A stretch of 64,000 nucleotides of DNA from Morella rubra (Eukaryota; Streptophyta; Magnoliopsida; Fagales; Myricaceae), in NCBI GenBank assembly GCA_003952965.2, contig CM025850.1:10793555-10857554 (forward strand), read 5' to 3'. Shown piece by piece: positions 48,740-61,200 of this stretch. Position numbers and translations under genes: made by a program. Position 1 is the first letter of the stretch. Every line of letters starts with the position of its first letter. The notes beneath the pieces were generated by a model. The model searched no databases. It had not been told where the DNA came from and was given only the letters and a program-made list of their open reading frames with translations.

Positions 48740-51700
48740 TGCAGATTAATCCTTACTGTAGCCAACATTTATATATTTTCCCTGGGAGTGATCGTCGAAA
48801 ACATTCCCTTTGATGGTTGTTGATCATCTCTATCTCCATGTGTCGTGTGTGTGCGAGTATCCTTGCTGGGACACTGCTTCTTAAACCACCTGCTCAACAT
48901 GTGTTTTATCTACTTCATTCTATTCTGCAAGCAAACTGAATGGAATTACCAGAGGGACGGTTGCCATTAATACAATTCGTAGCCGCGGCTTATGCGGGTT
49001 ATGTTTTGGAACTCACACTCATTGAAGAGGGGTATAAATTAAGCTTAATTTTCTTTGAATATGGGCCATGAATCTAAGCTTAATTTCCATCTCACACGTC
49101 TTTGGGAATTAAGACCTAGCTAGCTATTGGGCCACTGGAGTCCTACGTGTGTCTCAATTAAATGCAACTGATGTTTTTGAATTAGAATCTTTTATAATTT
49201 TCCGCTTGAATTGCACCATCGGATAGATAATTAGGTTCACATGTTATCTCTATGTCTTGATCCGATATTTTTAACACCACTCATATGGATATATTTAATA
49301 CGAGACCCGCTGTCATGGAACCAAAGATCTGACACATAACCTTTCAAAACAAAAAACTTTCAGTCCAAACAAAAACAACTCACGGCCCAAAATGGAATGG
49401 GCTTTTGCTCCTAATAGTACTTCCAATGAATCCTTCCAGCCAAAGAGAAAAGTTATTCAAGCCCCATGCTTGTAGTCCTGGCTTCACAGTCTGGTTAATG
49501 GGTAACTAATCGTAGGAATTAAAACTGGTAATGGTCGTCGTGGGGAGTAAGTTTGAAGTCCATGGTTAACTTGCTTTCGGTCATGAGCCCGCAAACAACT
49601 CGAGGTATCAGATTTTGTTCAGTCCTTTCCTCTTATTCGTGCCGACAATGATGTTGCTTCCGTAAGGTCATGGGGATAAATCTTTAATCACCAAGAAGTC
49701 GGATTTGGATACTTTGACCTTTGACCTACTAGCTTACCACGAGTAAAAGCCTCTGTGACACATAAATGGGTATCGCCCTACGTGTAGGCGATTCCACAAG
49801 ATGCTCTTTGCAATGATGTCAACAGTACATCGGTTGTCCTGAAAGCCATGCGAAACATATTGTTGTCCAGCGATGGTTTTTTCTATTATTATAGGTTTTT
49901 TAAAAAAAAAAAAAAAAAAGAGACAAAGGAAGCTAAGGACAGCAAAACGAGGATGAAGACAGAGAACAGTTTGTTTGTCTCGAACCAATGTCCTGAACGC
50001 CAGACAAAATGTAGAACCAACAGTTCTACGTAGAAAAACGACGGATGGGATTGATATGATAGAGTGAATATATAAACGAGACCCATCACTTTCCTCGACA
50101 TCTAATCAGACAAGAACTAATAAGACAGAACAACACATCTACTTGTTATTCACGTAAACGCTTGCCCCCCCCCCCCCCCCCCCCCCCCTTCTCTCTCTCC
50201 TCTCATTTTCTCTGTGACAGAAGATGTGGCCCTGTAAATCTCAAGCAAATTATGTAGGTTTGGCCACTTGACTAAATTCTAGTATTATCTAAAGTCGTCT
50301 ACTTATTTGGGAAGGAACATTTATGGAGTGAAGTAAGGGAAATAATCTCGTAGACTGGAGGGCTGTCCAATTTTTGTGGTTGTACATGTACCATGAAAAG
50401 CAAAAATTCATTTCTACAATCTCCATTGACTTTGAAAAAAAAAAAAAAAAAAAGGGTAAACGTACAACATTCTGCAACTAAGGAGCCATCTCTGCGTTTT
50501 CATCACACTTTCATATAATGGTACGTACTTCTTGTAGTACTATTTCTAACTCAAATTTTCCGCTCCTAGAAGTGAAGTTGCATCTGGTAGCATATATGAT
50601 TGTCGTACAGGCCGGGAAATCAGCTACTAAAGTGTCGGTTTAAGCTAATTAGCTAGCTTTTCATGCGTCGCAGTCAATCTTCCACAGTTGCACGTGACCG
50701 ACACTGCTCCTAATATTATGGTGGCATATATTTGTAATATGCAGAGATTCCACGTCTAGCATTTTGAAAGAGAATGGTTCAGAGTATTGGAAAGGTGGCA
50801 TACAAGCTAGAGCTTCCGATTGGCAGTAAAAATCCACCTTGCTTTTCATGTTTTTGCAGTCAAGAAAAAGTTGGAAAAGGAGAAACTATTGTATAGCGAC
50901 GCCTTAACTGTAGATCTTGACTTATCCCAGCTCGTTTGCCCTGGAGGACAAGGATGTTCCAAGGGAAGGGGAATTGTCCTATGCTTCTTGATTTTTTTTT
51001 TTTTGTTTGGGTAACTTGTAAGTGTATTGATTCCCCAACGAGCTGAACAAAAGTGGGCATAGCCCTTGTCCTATGCTCCTTGATGTTCTGTAGTAATAGT
51101 TTCGGAGGCTAATATCAGTTTCGGGCCTTTCGGCAGTTTTGTTATCACGCAAATTAAGATGTGAGATTTTCTTCGTAAATCCATTTGTAGGAGGGAAGCT
51201 CCCTTAAATGCTCATTTTTATCTGTAATTCTTCACATTTCACGAAACAGCTGTCATTTTACACCATTCTCATGAAAAAACAGTTCTCCGGACGCCCCCAA
51301 CCAGATAAATAAGGGGGGACGGGTGAAAGAAAAAGAGAAAGCAGTTGAATAGATAATAAATACATGATGAACCTGCCAACAGGAAAAAGAAGATGGTTTC
51401 CCTTCTTTAAGACACCAAGGTTGTCATGAACTGATGCCCGAGTCTGCGTTCTCCGTTTCATTTCCCAAGAAACGTCAGATAGATAGTCGTCATTTACTCG
51501 ATCTCTTCCTCTAAACTTTTATTGATGTTGGCTTTTCAAGAGCTAAAAAATATGTACCACTATGACTCCAGGAAAGAGAAGAGAGATACCAATGTCATTG
51601 CTGATCCGAGCTTTTCCAAGGATAGTAACTGAATTTTCAACAACTTCAACAGCGTCATAAATGCATATACACACAAAAAAAAAAAAAAAACACAAATACT

Positions 51701-51990
51701 AACACTGCTTCTCTTTTCCAGGTTTAGTTTGCCTCGAATATGTAGGTCTCTGGGTCATGATGATGGTGGAAGATTAATAGAGGATGATTTTATGCATTAA
51801 TCCCAGTAGAGTGTTATCCATGTACGTTGTAGCGAGTGAGCTGCTAGGAATTCTTGCTTCTGTTCTTTTCTCGTTAACTTCAACATGATCTCTGTCGATG
51901 GCATTCTTGGCTTCCTTCATTCACTTTTCCAGACGTTTCAGTAGCTTTCGCAAGTAATGAGTTAAAAGAAAATTGGGAAATTAATTCCCA
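48740..51990. other. Intergenic region downstream of the MACPF gene
   Basis: Mostly low-complexity DNA, with a 24-C homopolymer at 50165-50188 next to CT repeats. A piece at about 50859-50990 has an acceptor-like TTTTTGCAG, then an ORF reading KKKLEKEKLLYSDALTVDLD and further residues. Another at 51723-51790 reads FSLPRICRSLGHDDGGRLIE. Either may be an exon fragment, but neither can be assigned or linked to others. Confidence 0.35.
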
Positions 51991-52009
51991 CGTCTCTTAT
52001 TACACAAGT

Positions 52010-52495
52010 TTTTTTTTTTAATCAAACTACAGCTACCTTTATTAATAAAACCATGAAGAGAAAACTATAGTGTCAGTCCCAGCATAAATTCAAAACAAGT
52101 CAGGAAAGTACTCATGAATATTGGAGTAGCCTCCAGTCATAGATTGAAAGGCAGTCCATCAAGTAAGTGGTGCGCTTCCTCGTTAACACCATGAGGAACA
52201 AAAGTAAAAGAACAAAAATAAAAAACAGAAGCCAACTTGACAATATCTTCAATCCGACCATGGCTTCTCCATTTCCTTCTCTCAGGGAAGTGATTAATGG
52301 CCTCAATTGCAAGTAGGGAGTCACCCTCGACTACAATCTGTTTGAGACCTCTGTGATGTGCTTCATCCAGACCCACCTGAGCAGCCCAAATTTCACCCTC
52401 CGAGTCCTCCACATGAAACTTACGGAAACTATCTCCAACAATCCGGCCCTCATGGTCTTTGAGGACAGCCGCTCCAACAGCAAAGTCTTCACGTA
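52010..52495 (-). mobile_element. 5'-truncated LINE with an RNase H (RVT_3-like) remnant
   Basis: The minus strand from 52495 reads AVGAAVLKDHEGRIVGDSFR, EGEIWAAQVGLDEAHHRGLK, IVVEGDSLLAIEAINHFPER and, near the end, FVPHGVNEEAHHLLDGL. This is the plant RNase H-like domain found at the end of LINE reverse transcriptases, including the EGDS and final H..N..AH motifs. It is followed by a short 3'UTR (TTTATTAATAAAGGTAGCTG) and an oligo-A (T run at 52010-52019 on the plus strand). Everything upstream is missing. A host gene of the same domain family is less likely because of the poly(A). Confidence 0.8.
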
Positions 52496-52499
52496 ATTA

Positions 52500-53690
52500 T
52501 TAATAATAAAGACAAATATTTTGCATCAAAGGTATACACAAGAATGTGAAATTTTTACAAACTCAAAATAATACTATTCCAAAATAAGGCATAATATATA
52601 CATTAATTGAAGAGCTATGTTTGAAACGGTAGCAGTAGACATCATCTCTCGTTTTCAGCAGTGCCCATCATTCCTCTGTGCAAAGGGATGGAATCATAAC
52701 TCTTTAGCAAAAAATAAAGGTAATTAACAGCAATAATTGGGACTCGAACTTACCCAATACACACGCTCGACACTGCAATCTATTTGGTCATTCACCTGTT
52801 GGTACAATGCTGTTCCACGTATCCGATGCTTTTGTTTTCTTTTACTTTTGTGTATATCTATGTATGCATACATCTAATATAGCTTACGAAGACGATGTGC
52901 TTACAGATATCGCTTTTACAACAAGTAGTAGATCTTACTGTATTTGTGGGGCTTCTTGTTTCGAAACCCTAGAAAGACCAAAACCCAGAGCTAGCTAGCT
53001 ATTGCTGGCAAGAATTTCACATCTTATAGGTCTTACTGTACCTGCCATCTTGTCCACGTGAAAAGAACATTCGAGTGTGATAAAAACCCATACTTGGTTT
53101 AGAGAATCTAAATCCCGATCTAGCAGTTTTTTTTTTTTTGAAGAACAGACAAGGGCTGTGCGCTCGTATGTGGGGGTGTTAGATCAGAGAGATATGGCGT
53201 TACAAGTCCTTCAACTAATAGGAACAAGTACATCTACATACAGAGATGATAGATGCACATGTCCCATCTCGCAGAGATGGTTTAGATGGGAACTAAGAGA
53301 TGGTCTGCGTGTGTGGGTGAACAGCTTACTTCTTCTCTCTAATAGGAAGGTCATGCATCTTGGTCACACTCGGATATATGTAGATGGATCATGACAGGAT
53401 GAGCACGCATAGTTGAAGACAAGACCTGAAACTTGAAAGAAATATCAACCTCCGAAAAGACATAATTGTGAAGTTTAAACGTAACTAAGGAAACAAATTA
53501 AAGACCTGTGTTAAGAAGGTAGTGAATCTAGTGATATACTTGGAGATCAACCTGAAAGCACAAGAAGGATACTGCAGTTTCTAACCTGCTCCACAGAGAT
53601 ACATAGAAATCACAGACAAGAAGCACCAGAAAGGTATCTATATTTTCGATTTGGTGAGAATGGTACGTGATGAACACTGCAAAATCACTG
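52500..53690. other. Non-coding stretch next to the MIR166 cluster
   Basis: No gene recognised. Part of it may lie in the 3' portion of the leftward primary miR166 transcript. An ORF at 53077-53394 has no family resemblance. Confidence 0.3.
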
Positions 53691-53699
53691 TCGTTGTAG

Positions 53700-53860
53700 C
53701 AAATGTTGGTTGGGGGGAATGAAGCCTGGTCCGAGAATCATTTAGGGTTCAAATTATGAACTTCTCCGGTGCAACTAGTTAATTTGCACCGGCAAGTATC
53801 ATAGAGAATCAGCCTCAATGACCTCGAGCCAGACAACATTCCCCTCAACCTAACCTTCAC
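53700..53860 (-). ncRNA. MIR166: MIR166 precursor, hairpin 2 of a tandem pair
   Basis: Mature miR166 occupies 53734-53714 on the minus strand; its first 20 nt are TCGGACCAGGCTTCATTCCC and the next base is C, a perfect match to the canonical plant sequence. The opposite arm at 53842-53822 reads GGAATGTTGTCTGGCTCGAG plus G, the usual miR166 star. The order is star on the 5' arm and mature on the 3' arm, as in known MIR166 genes. Star and mature are separated by an 87-nt loop region. The lower stem continues: GGTTG.GGGGAATG pairs with CATTCCCC.CAACC (53708-53721 with 53837-53850, one mismatch). miR166 guides cleavage of HD-ZIP III mRNAs (PHB, PHV, REV class), which set leaf polarity, meristem and vascular pattern. 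Confidence 0.95.
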
Positions 53861-53935
53861 AAGATTAAGCATGTCGAAGCCCAAATTACCAACCAAGACT
53901 TCTACAGGCTGAAGAAGAAATGATACTCCATAGAT

Positions 53936-54060
53936 GCATACAAGTTTGAGGGGAATGAAGCCTGGTCCGAAGCCTTAAGAGTTTCCTTTTCATCAGAACC
54001 TCCCTGTGAAAGGCTATAGCTTTGGCCTCGAGCCAGCCAACATTCCCCTCAACTCACCGA
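53936..54060 (-). ncRNA. MIR166: MIR166 precursor, hairpin 1 of a tandem pair
   Basis: Mature miR166 at 53970-53950 on the minus strand is identical to the other copy (TCGGACCAGG...ATTCCCC). The star arm at 54046-54026 reads GGAATGTTGGCTGGCTCGAG plus G, differing by one base from the other star. Pairing extends below the duplex (GTTTGAGGGGAATG at 53944-53957 with CATTCCCCTCAAC at 54041-54053) and above it (GAGGCC with GGCTTC). The loop region is 55 nt. Only about 100 nt separate it from the next hairpin on the same strand, so both probably come from one primary transcript running leftward. Confidence 0.95.
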
Positions 54061-54128
54061 ACCCCCAGTCAGTTCTTCTTTCAGCTTTCTACACTGATCT
54101 GAATACTGATAGCTCTAACCCACATAGC

Positions 54129-54136
54129 TTTATAGT
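54129..54136 (-). promoter_or_regulatory. Candidate TATA box of the MIR166 cluster
   Basis: The minus strand reads CTATAAAG, about 85 nt upstream of the first miR166 star arm, with CT-rich sequence (CTCTCTTTCTCTCC) just downstream. A start near 54100 would place the first hairpin right after the cap. A farther promoter with an intron is possible. Confidence 0.4.
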
Positions 54137-54199
54137 AGGAGAGAAAGAGAGCTGAAAATATAATAACACCCGGACTCACTAATGGGTTGCTTTTCTATT

Positions 54200-56800
54200 C
54201 AGATGTTCCTAAATTAGCTTATGCAAAATGGCATTTAACAACTAAGAGGAACCCAAGGCAGCCGTACCCACCCCCACCCAAGTTTTTGCTGTCATTTCCC
54301 AAGTGTATTTACCTCCTGCTGCCGGTCAAACAACCGACCTGTTACCTGCTACCACCAGTGGACTCCACAGTCAAGCACAAACAGACACACACACACACAA
54401 CAAGACAAACTGCACTTGAAACGAGACAAGTCTGCCTTTAATGCGATACTTCATCATTACCTTATTATTTTTAGCTTTTTCCACGCCTACTTTCAAACTC
54501 CCCCCCTGTACGACTCTATACCCGCACGCTCCGGGTGACCTTTTAAAATTATTTCCTCAAGTAATTTTCTATACATAATAATCTCATCAATTTAATATAT
54601 ATTGGTTTTACATATAATTTTGTTTTCCATTGATAATATGATGCTCGATGAGTACACACGATTGATCATCTAGAACCAGAAGCTTTTTCTTTGTATAATG
54701 AAGAAAAAATTAAAATAAAATAAACATGCATGCATGAGTTTCAATTAAGCAAATTAGGAAAGGTAGGTCGAAGAGATGAAAAAGAGAAATAGAGGTACCA
54801 ATTAGGATTAATTAATTGTAGAAGAGACTCCATAAAAGAGTAACTCAATCTTTGAACTTGACTCTTTCTTTCATTAAATTCTTTATTAAAGTTTTCCTCA
54901 ATCTATTCAATGCACCAGGGTCCTTTCAATAAATCCATTTATTTTTGCATCCTGCATGGCTTCTCTCTTCATTTATTGCATTAGAGAGGTTCTTAAATGA
55001 AGATTCTCTCCAGTTGATGGGTTAATTAATTTCCTATAAAATAATATATATTTGATCGAAGAACGATCCCCTCAAAGAAGGATATTGTACCCCTACGGCT
55101 TCCCTTCAGTTTTATGGTCGATTTTCCATTAAAAGAAAAAAGAAAACTGAACTCAGCTAGTAAACAGTAAATTAACTCAATATCTCATTCATTAACTTCA
55201 TTTAATGATTATAAATCACAGATTTTATGACCCAGCTAGCTCATGACTCAGAAAGAAGTCAAAAACTATGTAACTCAATGGAGATTTGGTACTTTAATCT
55301 ACAGATTGGAGAAGAATCTGACTGATTAACTAGGCAGTATATCATGGTGTCTAATTCCCTTTCACCAAATAAGCAAGTCTAGAAAATCGAAGGATTATAG
55401 AGCCAGACCCGCTTCTTAGCAATTGATGCCAAAAGATCCTCCATTTCGAAGTTCCATTCTCCAATTAGTGCCTAAGCATAGTCCTGTGTTTATTTGAACA
55501 TGAGGAAATATAATTCAGAAAACTCACATAGTATTCAATGTTTGGTGGAAACAGGAAAAAGTTATAAGGCTTCGAAAACATCTTCTGAAGTTTGGTCAGT
55601 GAGAAATTATTGTATTCTAATAAAGAAAGAAAAATGAATAGTATCAAACAACATCAACAGCTTGTAACAATGTTTGGTGTCTTCAGTCGTAGTATACGTA
55701 CCTTCCCAAAAAACGAAACACTGATTATAGAAAAAAATGATGATTTCCAAAGTTATTGTGGCAATTTTTCAACCACAAGACATAGGAGCAGGGAAGTTTG
55801 GGCAGGAGAGACAAAGCTGGTATAGGGACTAAGTTTTTTTAAGGAGGGATGGAAAAGTGAGAGGCAAGGGATAACCGCCGATGACCACCTGAGAGGGCTG
55901 AGAAGGGGCAAGGCTTATGGTGAAGACGAAGACCATGTGAATCTATCACTAATCTCAAAAGCTTAAACTGATAGAAAGAGAAAGACTTTATTATTTGAAT
56001 TATATTCTCTCATAGGGTCTGAGAAGATGATTATTTAAAAGGAAGTGATAAGGAGAATTGGGACGGAAGTTGTAAGGGACAACACATATTAAAGGAAAAC
56101 GCAGGATGCAAGGAGTAAGGTTTGAGTTGCAATGATTAACAAGGACGAATGAATCGAGTAAGGAGTGAGAACATTTGAGGTTGCGAGGGATGGAGTTGAG
56201 AAGAAAGTTGATGAGGGAGAGGAGGCAAGAAGAACTCGGAAAAATGGCTTACACCACTTTACTTCCCAGAGACTAAAATTTATACTCGAACCGGCAACGA
56301 GTTTTCTTTTGACCGTAATTTGATCGTCAAAAGTTAGATTAATACCATCTCATGATGTTGATTTTTTTATTTCTATTTAAAGAAAGTATATGTTTTATTT
56401 AATATTTTAGCACCATACTTAATTTTCTTAACTAGGAATCGGTAGATTAAAGCTCTAATCCTGATTTGGTTTTTGCAGTACTATAGCTATGTGTTATATA
56501 TTTTATTCATTATTATAAACCATCGGAATTCTACTAATTTGAGAAATAATATGATGCTATATTTATCATTTTCTTTGTTCAATTGTATCTAACAGCTATG
56601 TCTCTAAGCAATGAAATATTGTACACGGACCAATAGGCTAGAGATATAATTTAATTCATAAATATTCATGTAAAGAAAATCGAATTTGACGGGGAAGATT
56701 GCAGGAAGAGGACAAACTCAAATCTACAACGTAGGATAGATTGTCAGGCAGGAATTACATGCATGCTTGTTTTGTTTCCCCGGAAAAATGCTTATTTCTA
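54200..56800. other. Intergenic, upstream of MIR166
   Basis: AT-rich DNA without a recognisable gene; probably includes the MIR166 promoter. Short ORFs at 54187-54441 and 55465-55825 show no domain. Confidence 0.35.
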
Positions 56801-56834
56801 CACATCTTTTTTTTTCCTCCCTCGATTCTCAAGT

Positions 56835-57065
56835 TTAAATTCGCGTAGTTAAATGGAGGTATAACTGGGTCTCCAAACAGTGTCTTCCGTAGAACACGTC
56901 ATGGGAAAGACGGCGATTAAGGAACTCGGCATCCCAGTCGTCCAGTCCATTCATCGAACGGCCATAATTGGGTAACCCGAGAACCGGGCATGTCGGTGTC
57001 AGCGGGAGCGGAGGATCGGGAACCGAGGACAGCAGCCCGACCAACGAGGAGAAGAAAAACAGCAA
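56835..57065 (-). CDS. Possible small ORF or first exon in a GC-richer island
   Basis: An ORF of 76 codons from ATG at 57065 starts with a hydrophobic, signal-peptide-like stretch (MLFFFSSLVGLLSSVP). Its second half reads DWDAEFLNRRLSHDVFYGRH. A second frame across the same DNA also has a hydrophobic run (ISVIAVFLLLVGRAAVLG), so the true frame is unclear. Two G-boxes CACGTG lie upstream at 57165-57170 and 57272-57277. I recognise no family. It could be a small secreted peptide, a first exon, or chance. Confidence 0.2.
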   Translation of the reverse strand: MLFFFSSLVGLLSSVPDPPLPLTPTCPVLGLPNYGRSMNGLDDWDAEFLNRRLSHDVFYGRHCLETQLYLHLTTRI

Positions 57066-57099
57066 TCACCGATATCGTAGCACATTTACCACCGGCTAC

Positions 57100-57560
57100 A
57101 CCAGACTGTAGTCTGTAGGTGTCATTAATCGCCGTGACGTGGACCCATCGATGAACCTGGGGTCCACGTGTTCAATTTTATTTAAATAAGATTAAAACAA
57201 CGCTAGAGTCAAACTGATTGTACTGAATCGACGGCTCAGATTCTCCTCCAATCGTACGCTGCGTGCAGTGCCACGTGATCGCATTCAATGCTCGGCATGT
57301 ACGACTCTGGGTCCCACAGTCAGGGGGGACAGTAGGAAATGGCTTCTTGGCCTGGGTGACAGGCAGGGGAGCGTGGAGATCACGGATTGGGAAGGAGGGT
57401 AACGGAGACCACTCCGACCACGGAAGTGGAGCAATGATGTGGTAATGATACGGGGGAGGGGGTGCCCGTGGATGTATCATCATGTATGTGGGACGTCTTA
57501 TTCGGGGAAAGCGCGATGGATTGCGGAAGTCTCGGGTTTCCTTTCGTAGGAGACACGCTC
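57100..57560. promoter_or_regulatory. GC-richer, G-box-containing stretch
   Basis: Contains CACGTG at 57165-57170 and 57272-57277, plus TGACGTGG near 57135. These are core sites for bZIP/bHLH factors in plant promoters. It may be the promoter of the leftward ORF at 56835-57065; no rightward gene is evident. Confidence 0.3.
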
Positions 57561-58063
57561 ACTAATCTTTTTTTTTCTTATTATTTTTTTGTGAGCTTTC
57601 TTTTATTATTATTTTTTTTAAAAGACATTCCCCTCAATAATCTCTCGTTTAAGTATATAACACGTTAGTAATTTGAGTACTAAATAACTCGTGAAAAAAA
57701 AAGATAGCCAATCTATATAGATGGTGTTTAGGAACCAAAATTTTGACCAAAAAATAAAAAGATTATTTGAATGAATTTTTTATACTTATTATAATAGAAA
57801 AATATAATTTAATGGAAAGAGATTATTTTGTAATCATTTGATTAGGGCCAAATTTTAGCACTGGAACATGACTGATTTGGTCTTGATCAAAATACTATGC
57901 ATCCCTACATGATGATATCATTTTGCTTTTTATTTGTCACATATTTGAATGGGTGCTGCATATACGAGATCCGTTGGGTCAGAATCCAGCTCTAATTGGC
58001 TGACTGAAACTCTATAATTTTTCCTCTTTTCATTGAAAAGGCCTATAGTAAATACAAATAAGG

Positions 58064-58064
<1 letters not shown>

Positions 58065-58095
<31 letters not shown>
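58065..58095. repeat. (TA)n microsatellite
   Basis: About 31 bp of TA dinucleotides, 0.2 kb beyond the stop codon of the RCC1 gene. Confidence 0.9.
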
Positions 58096-58098
<3 letters not shown>

Positions 58099-58298
58099 TC
58101 CATCAATTACATACAGGTACTCACAACCCTCCCTCAGACATCAATGACACTGCATCCTTGGTATGGACGGACTTTTCCTCGTACAATTGTATACATGGGA
58201 TTTCCTCATGGTTCCCCAATGGAACAAATGAAAAGGGTCCAGACTGCTTCTATATATGCGTACAAGGTATAACATCTTCATCTTGTGGCAGCGAAAGG

Positions 58299-61200
58299 TT
58301 ATCTGTATTCTATAATGGCACCTGTGTGATTAAACCCACATGATATTTCTAATGCTTTCACGTTCGTTCCAAATGTAACCCTTGCAGGTTCTATGTAGTC
58401 GACATCACTGCCGAGACCCTGTACAAGGAAACGTATTGTAATAGCTTCATAACATAGCTACAGAGTGAAGTACTGTAAAACGCAATTCAGAATATTAAGG
58501 AATGAAAAAGGATTGTATCTGCGCATGTCCCATGGGTGCATGCTATACCTATCAAACATAAATGATAAGACCTCAAGCTTAAGAACCACAGATGAAAAGA
58601 GGATAATGCCTCAAGATCATTAAACCAGCATGATATTCTCAGCTTGAGAGCTAATTAATATGGGAGTGCATCCACCCCCGATGGAAACTTTAAAATAATT
58701 ATTTGCTACGTTGACATTGTCATCGACATATCAAGAGCATATCATCCGACAATTATAATATCACTTGTTTATATGAACAGACTATTAGAGAATACAATAT
58801 AAATTAATAACTTCGCAACTTTCTATAAACTTAACTTTTGAAACAAGTGATGATTTAATAAACTATTATGGTAGAGGTCCTAAATTTGAACCCTAGCTCC
58901 ACTTATCTCCACTTAAAATGTCAAATTCCATTCCTGTCATCCGGTCCTATTATTATGGCAAGGAAGAGTGTTAAAGAATAGAAAATTAACTTTTAATTCA
59001 CTTCGTCAAATCAGTATAAACTTTTAAAACAAATGGTAATTTGACACGACACCAAGCTTTTGGAACAAACGGTGGTTAGACATAAACCATATTAATAATC
59101 AAAGTGTAGTAGCCATGTTCACCAACTATGTGAATATCAGCATATTGTCTAACAATTTCTCGATATGACCACGATCATTGATATCAAAACCTTTGTACAA
59201 AGTATGGTTTCTAAGGCTTTATGTTTACTACTTCGGCACGTATTAAAATTATTCAAGAAAGTTGGAAGCAAACCAATTGTCCGCCAGAAGAATGTCCATC
59301 TTCAGAAAATGTTCCATGAGAACCACCCCAACCCCATGTGTAAATGTTGCCTTCTGGATAAAAATAATAAGTTAAGATGTCAGGAACGTATACCTCTTCG
59401 CTGATACAAACAGGAATGTACGTTACCGGAGAGAACATTTAGCATGCATAGAAAGATATAATGTATTTGAGAAAGGGATAGAATGGCAACAGAAACACAT
59501 CGCAATTTTAAATCAACTCTAGTGATGAACCCAATCTTGAATTGCTTAGAATATAATGAATACTCATAGTGAAGCAATATACTCAATGGAAAATTGGTTT
59601 CAGGGATATTAGGATTGTTTATAAGAAGTTAAGAAGAGTCATATATATTTCAAAATGCCACTAGAGAGGGAAACAAAGTGGTTGAAAAATATCATAAGGA
59701 AGCATCTCTTGATTGTACCTGCATGGCATGTCAAAAAAATGTTTCTCGCTAAAGAGGGTTCCTAAGCGGCTAAGCGTAGCTCCTCAGTCCATGTTTCCTC
59801 TTTCACTAATTCCAAAGCAAACTTTGGAACCAAGAATTGACCTTTCTTGTTATAGTTTGGGAGTATTTTTCACCGTCTGAACAGCAATGCATCATTTACT
59901 TACTGTGCCTCCAACGGATTTAAGACATATCTTTTGAGCATTAAAGGTATGTGGATTTTGATAGGACTCTCTCATTTCTACCGAAATGAAAGCTTGCACT
60001 TGTTTATTTTCCTAGAGAAATGGACTATTAAAAACCTTTACCATTTCTAAACTCAAATGAATTGCAACTTATTTGCAATGTAAATTTATCAGAATAACGA
60101 CACGAGCATCCATATGTCAATTACTTTAGGAAAATGCCACATATAAGCTACAAACTTCCATCTGGTTTTAGTTTCCAAAAGAAAAAAATCTTACCAGAAA
60201 TAGCTGCTGTATGCTTCCAACCACAAGAAACCTGTAAAAACACATTTGTTCAAGGTATTAGATACAATGTTGATACAAGTGTTTGAACATTAGATTTCCC
60301 TAACACTAATTGGGGTTCTTATATTCACTGCTTGGGCATATTTCACTCAAATCTCTTCTTATGCTCTTCTATACCTCCCAAGAAAATTCAGAGAGAGCAG
60401 CAGAAAGCATTAGTCCTCATAACATTTTCTGTACTAATGTGTCCTTTCAAAAAAACATGAAATTCAATAACCTCCGAACAAGAAATTTTTGAAAGAAGAG
60501 TACAAGAGACCTTGGTAACTGGAGCTTTCAATAAAGGACCTTGAACTCTTTCAGGACGATGATATACATCTGTAGAACTGATATAGACAAAAAATAAACA
60601 ATGGACATATCAGCATTCTTCAAGCAAAATGGCAACAGTACAGTAATTAAAAACAAATGCCCAAAGCTGCAGGTCCAAAATGAAATCTTTTGTAGAGGAT
60701 ACCCAATCCCAAGACAGCCATTCTCATTTGAGCCCCAGGCGTTCAGTTCCCCACAACCTACAAAAAACAGTAAAAATAAGAAAGGAAATACCTTTCCTGA
60801 AAGGTATTAAAGTTTAGGGGTAAAATCATAGTTAGCCCCATAAGTATGAGCAAAAATCAAATTGGTACCCTTAATTATCAATTCGGCGATTTGAGACCCA
60901 TAACTTTTGAAAATCATCAATTCTAGCCCCCCGTCTAAATTAGGCATTAAATCCGACTGAAAATTATGCAAAATGACCAAAATGCCCTCCAAGACTAAAT
61001 TTTAAAAAATAAATAAAAATAATAAAAATTTAAGAAAAAATTAAAAATAAATATTTTATTGAAATAGTGTTTCAATAGTTTTTTTAAAAAAAATTACTTT
61101 TTAAAAAAAATTCATTTTTTATTTTTAATGAAATTTTTGGTAATTTTATCTTTTTTTTTTTGGGGGGGGGGGGGGGGTGCATTTTGGTCATTTTGCATGA

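Noticed and set aside
57178..57562. Proline-rich minus-strand ORFs (101 and 60 codons)
   Set aside because: Different overlapping frames across a GC-richer promoter-like stretch; no conserved motif.
58033..58272. Plus-strand ORF (79 codons) containing PWYGRTFPRTIVYMGFPHGS
   Set aside because: It starts in the TA microsatellite, has no known family and lies just beyond the RCC1 stop on the other strand, probably in its 3' region.
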